Shown: positions 19,700-21,314 of the stretch, one piece after another
Layout of the letters: every line of letters begins with the position of its first letter
Position numbering within the stretch: the stretch's first letter is position 1
Origin: Folioceros fuciformis
Taxonomy: Eukaryota; Anthocerotophyta; Anthocerotopsida; Anthocerotales
Reading direction: 5' to 3'
Assembly: GCA_049999805.1 (NCBI GenBank)
Contig: JBNGIO010003992.1
Span: forward strand, 1-21,314
DNA: 21,314 bases
The notes under the pieces: model-generated
The model's database searches: none
What the model saw: only the letters and a program-made list of their open reading frames with translations
Told to the model about the DNA's origin: nothing
Position numbers and translations under genes: made by a program

Positions 19700-21110
19700 C
19701 GTCCAACTGTCTAGTGACTGTTAGGCCTTACCACGACGACACGACGGAGGTGGTAGGAGTGGAATGGGCCGGTGGTGGGGTAGCAGTCATTGGTGAGGTG
19801 GGTCCATGAGGAGATTCTTCTCCTCCTATTTTGATGGGCACAGCAACGGATCCTGCCCGGAGCGAGATGGTCAGGAGCCGGGTCTTGGCTGTGGGGGAAG
19901 AACCTGGTCACGGGTTCTTCCCCTGTAGTCGAGAGGGTCCGAGTCTGCTAGGTTAGCAGGGGCAGTCCGTGGACATGGAGAGGGCATTGGAGCCTCCTTA
20001 GCCGTCACCTCCTCTGCGTTTTCTCGGAGAACCAGGAGTACTTTGCTGTGGAAGAAGGCCTGTAGTTGTCGTCCAACTACTGGATGGCATCACCCACCAT
20101 CCTCTGGAGCATTCAATACTTTGGTCACGACTGAACCTCAGGTAGGTCGGCATGTTGGGTTGCAGCCACCTCAACGTACCTCCAGAGTTCCTTAGGGCTG
20201 ACAGGGTTGTTGTTTCTTCTTGGAGGTGTAGGTTGGTAACTGCTTCCACCTGCATCCGGATAAGGCCAACCTCGGTGTCGACATTCCAAGCCTTAAACTC
20301 CGTCAGCTCGGCCTAAAGTTCCCCGTTCTCAGTGCGAAGCTTCTGCATTTGGTCCATCCGTCCCTTTCGCTCCTCGTCCCACAGCTGGCCATGGCTCAAT
20401 ATGTTCTCCCACATGAGCGCGAGCTCCGCTTGCAAGGTCTGGACCTCATGTTGGGCCATCTTCTCCTCAGCCTATACACTCCAGAGCTTACCTTGTAAAT
20501 CCTCCACTTAGCGGACCGCCTCTACTCCTTTTCGTGTGAGCTCCTTCTCTGCGTCAAGAGCCCGATTTCTCTCTCCAATAATAGTGGTCCCGGTTCGCGG
20601 TTTGCTGTTTATAGACCTCCTAGAGGTCCGTCTCCCACTTTAGCTAGACCCTTCGCTCCTCGACATGTGTAGCCTCCATTGCGAGGCTTTCATGTTCTCA
20701 CAGCTAGATATACTCGGACTATGCTTCCTCGAGCTGCCAATTCAAGGCTCCCACCTATTTTGGGCCCTTGCTCCTGAGCTCCTTTGTGCTGTAGTCACGC
20801 TCCTCTTGGAGTTTACCAAACTCCTCTTAAAGTTTAGTGGTGAGTTTGCCACACGCTCATTAAGAGCAATGAATTGCGCTGCCAGCTCAATCATCTACCT
20901 TCAAAGGGCTATGTTCTTGCCCTCCCTGGCAGCTACCTGCCCGAATAACCAGGCTAAACCCTTGGCTACGGCTGTCACAATACCTTGTGCAACCTGTATT
21001 GCCCCTTTTGCAGTGGGTCCAAAAGTACAATCGGTAGTTGGGAGGCAATCGGGCCCTCCCAAAGGATGTCTAGATAGCCCATCGCATGTCCTCAGGATTA
21101 GTAATCCCAA
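19700..21110 (-). pseudogene. Second coiled-coil protein remnant, riddled with TAG
   Basis: Read on the minus strand from about 21080, the frame gives IQVAQGIVTAVAKGLAWLFG, IELAAQFIALNERVANSP, GKLQEERDYSTKELRSK, EESHARE-like coiled coil, then MEATHVEERRV, RNRALDAEKELTRKGVEAVR, HEVQTLQAELALMWENILSH and IRMQVEAVTNLHLQEE. A Pro/Ser/Thr-rich tail follows to about 19700 (SPMTATPPPAHSTPTTSVV). It is interrupted by nine stops between 20757 and 20313 (seven TAG, one TAA, one TGA), mostly where Gln fits. A 2-bp loss in a GA run near 20570 and another frameshift near 20835 are also present. It is more GC-rich than the 9-19 kb region. The family is not identified, but its architecture resembles the element at 14-17 kb. 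Confidence 0.6.
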
Positions 21111-21314
21111 CCTCGATCAAGTCCTTCAGGACGACGGACCAAGGGAGTAGTCTTCTCAAGTCCCGCTCCTCTTCTGCAGGCCTTGGCGCTAGAGGAGGGA
21201 TGATCCCGGTTGGTGGTGAATTGGGAGAACAGAGTCCCCTCCCCTTTTTCCTACATGCAATGATGGAGGCCGCTTTACTCCGAATGGCCCTATGTCGTGC
21301 TACTCGTTGTAGTC
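21111..21314. other. Window edge, no separate feature
   Basis: The minus strand reads EDMRWAI* and, further out, short broken frames that may be the N-terminal part of the same coiled-coil remnant. The window ends before this can be settled. Confidence 0.35.

Noticed and set aside
20665-21150. A 161-codon plus-strand ORF
   Set aside because: It is the antisense of the minus-strand coiled-coil remnant. Its openness follows from the high GC and the Glu/Gln codons on the other strand.

Overview
The window looks like nuclear DNA of a land plant. It holds one intact gene with many introns, embedded in repeats and decayed retroelements. There are no operons, bacterial-type ribosome sites, tRNA or rRNA genes, or CRISPR arrays. 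Organelle genes are also absent. The plant lineage cannot be fixed from the sequence alone.

The only gene I consider intact is on the minus strand, 9033 down to 3705. I joined 19 exons by hand. Every intron is GT-AG and every junction keeps phase, giving a 703-residue protein. Its basic nuclear signal, armadillo (ARM) repeats and C-terminal BTB domain match plant ARIA (ARM protein that binds the transcription factor ABF2), which is about 710 residues in Arabidopsis. By homology it is a nuclear scaffold or substrate adaptor in abscisic-acid signalling, probably through CUL3 ubiquitin ligases. Six-frame ORFs miss this because the exons are only 60-250 bp.

Left flank (1-3340): AT-rich and repetitive DNA. 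It holds a TA microsatellite, a TATA palindrome, a 23-bp triplet repeat, a near-perfect 37-bp-arm hairpin, and a 1-kb composite minisatellite that contains a 10-N gap.

Right flank (9470-21314): decayed mobile DNA. A coiled-coil-encoding element occurs as a long plus copy (about 14105-17275), a minus copy (about 13380-11780) lacking about 1.6 kb of the middle, and a short minus fragment (about 9700-9480) just upstream of ARIA. Pieces of a non-LTR retrotransposon (LINE) lie on both sides of the long plus copy: an endonuclease start near 14020 and a pre-reverse-transcriptase motif near 17480. This suggests a nested insertion. Another coiled-coil remnant fills 19.7-21.3 kb on the minus strand. 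Its stops are almost all TAG where the coiled-coil context suggests CAG, which fits deamination of methylated cytosine. An unrecognised broken reading frame sits at 18.4-18.95 kb.
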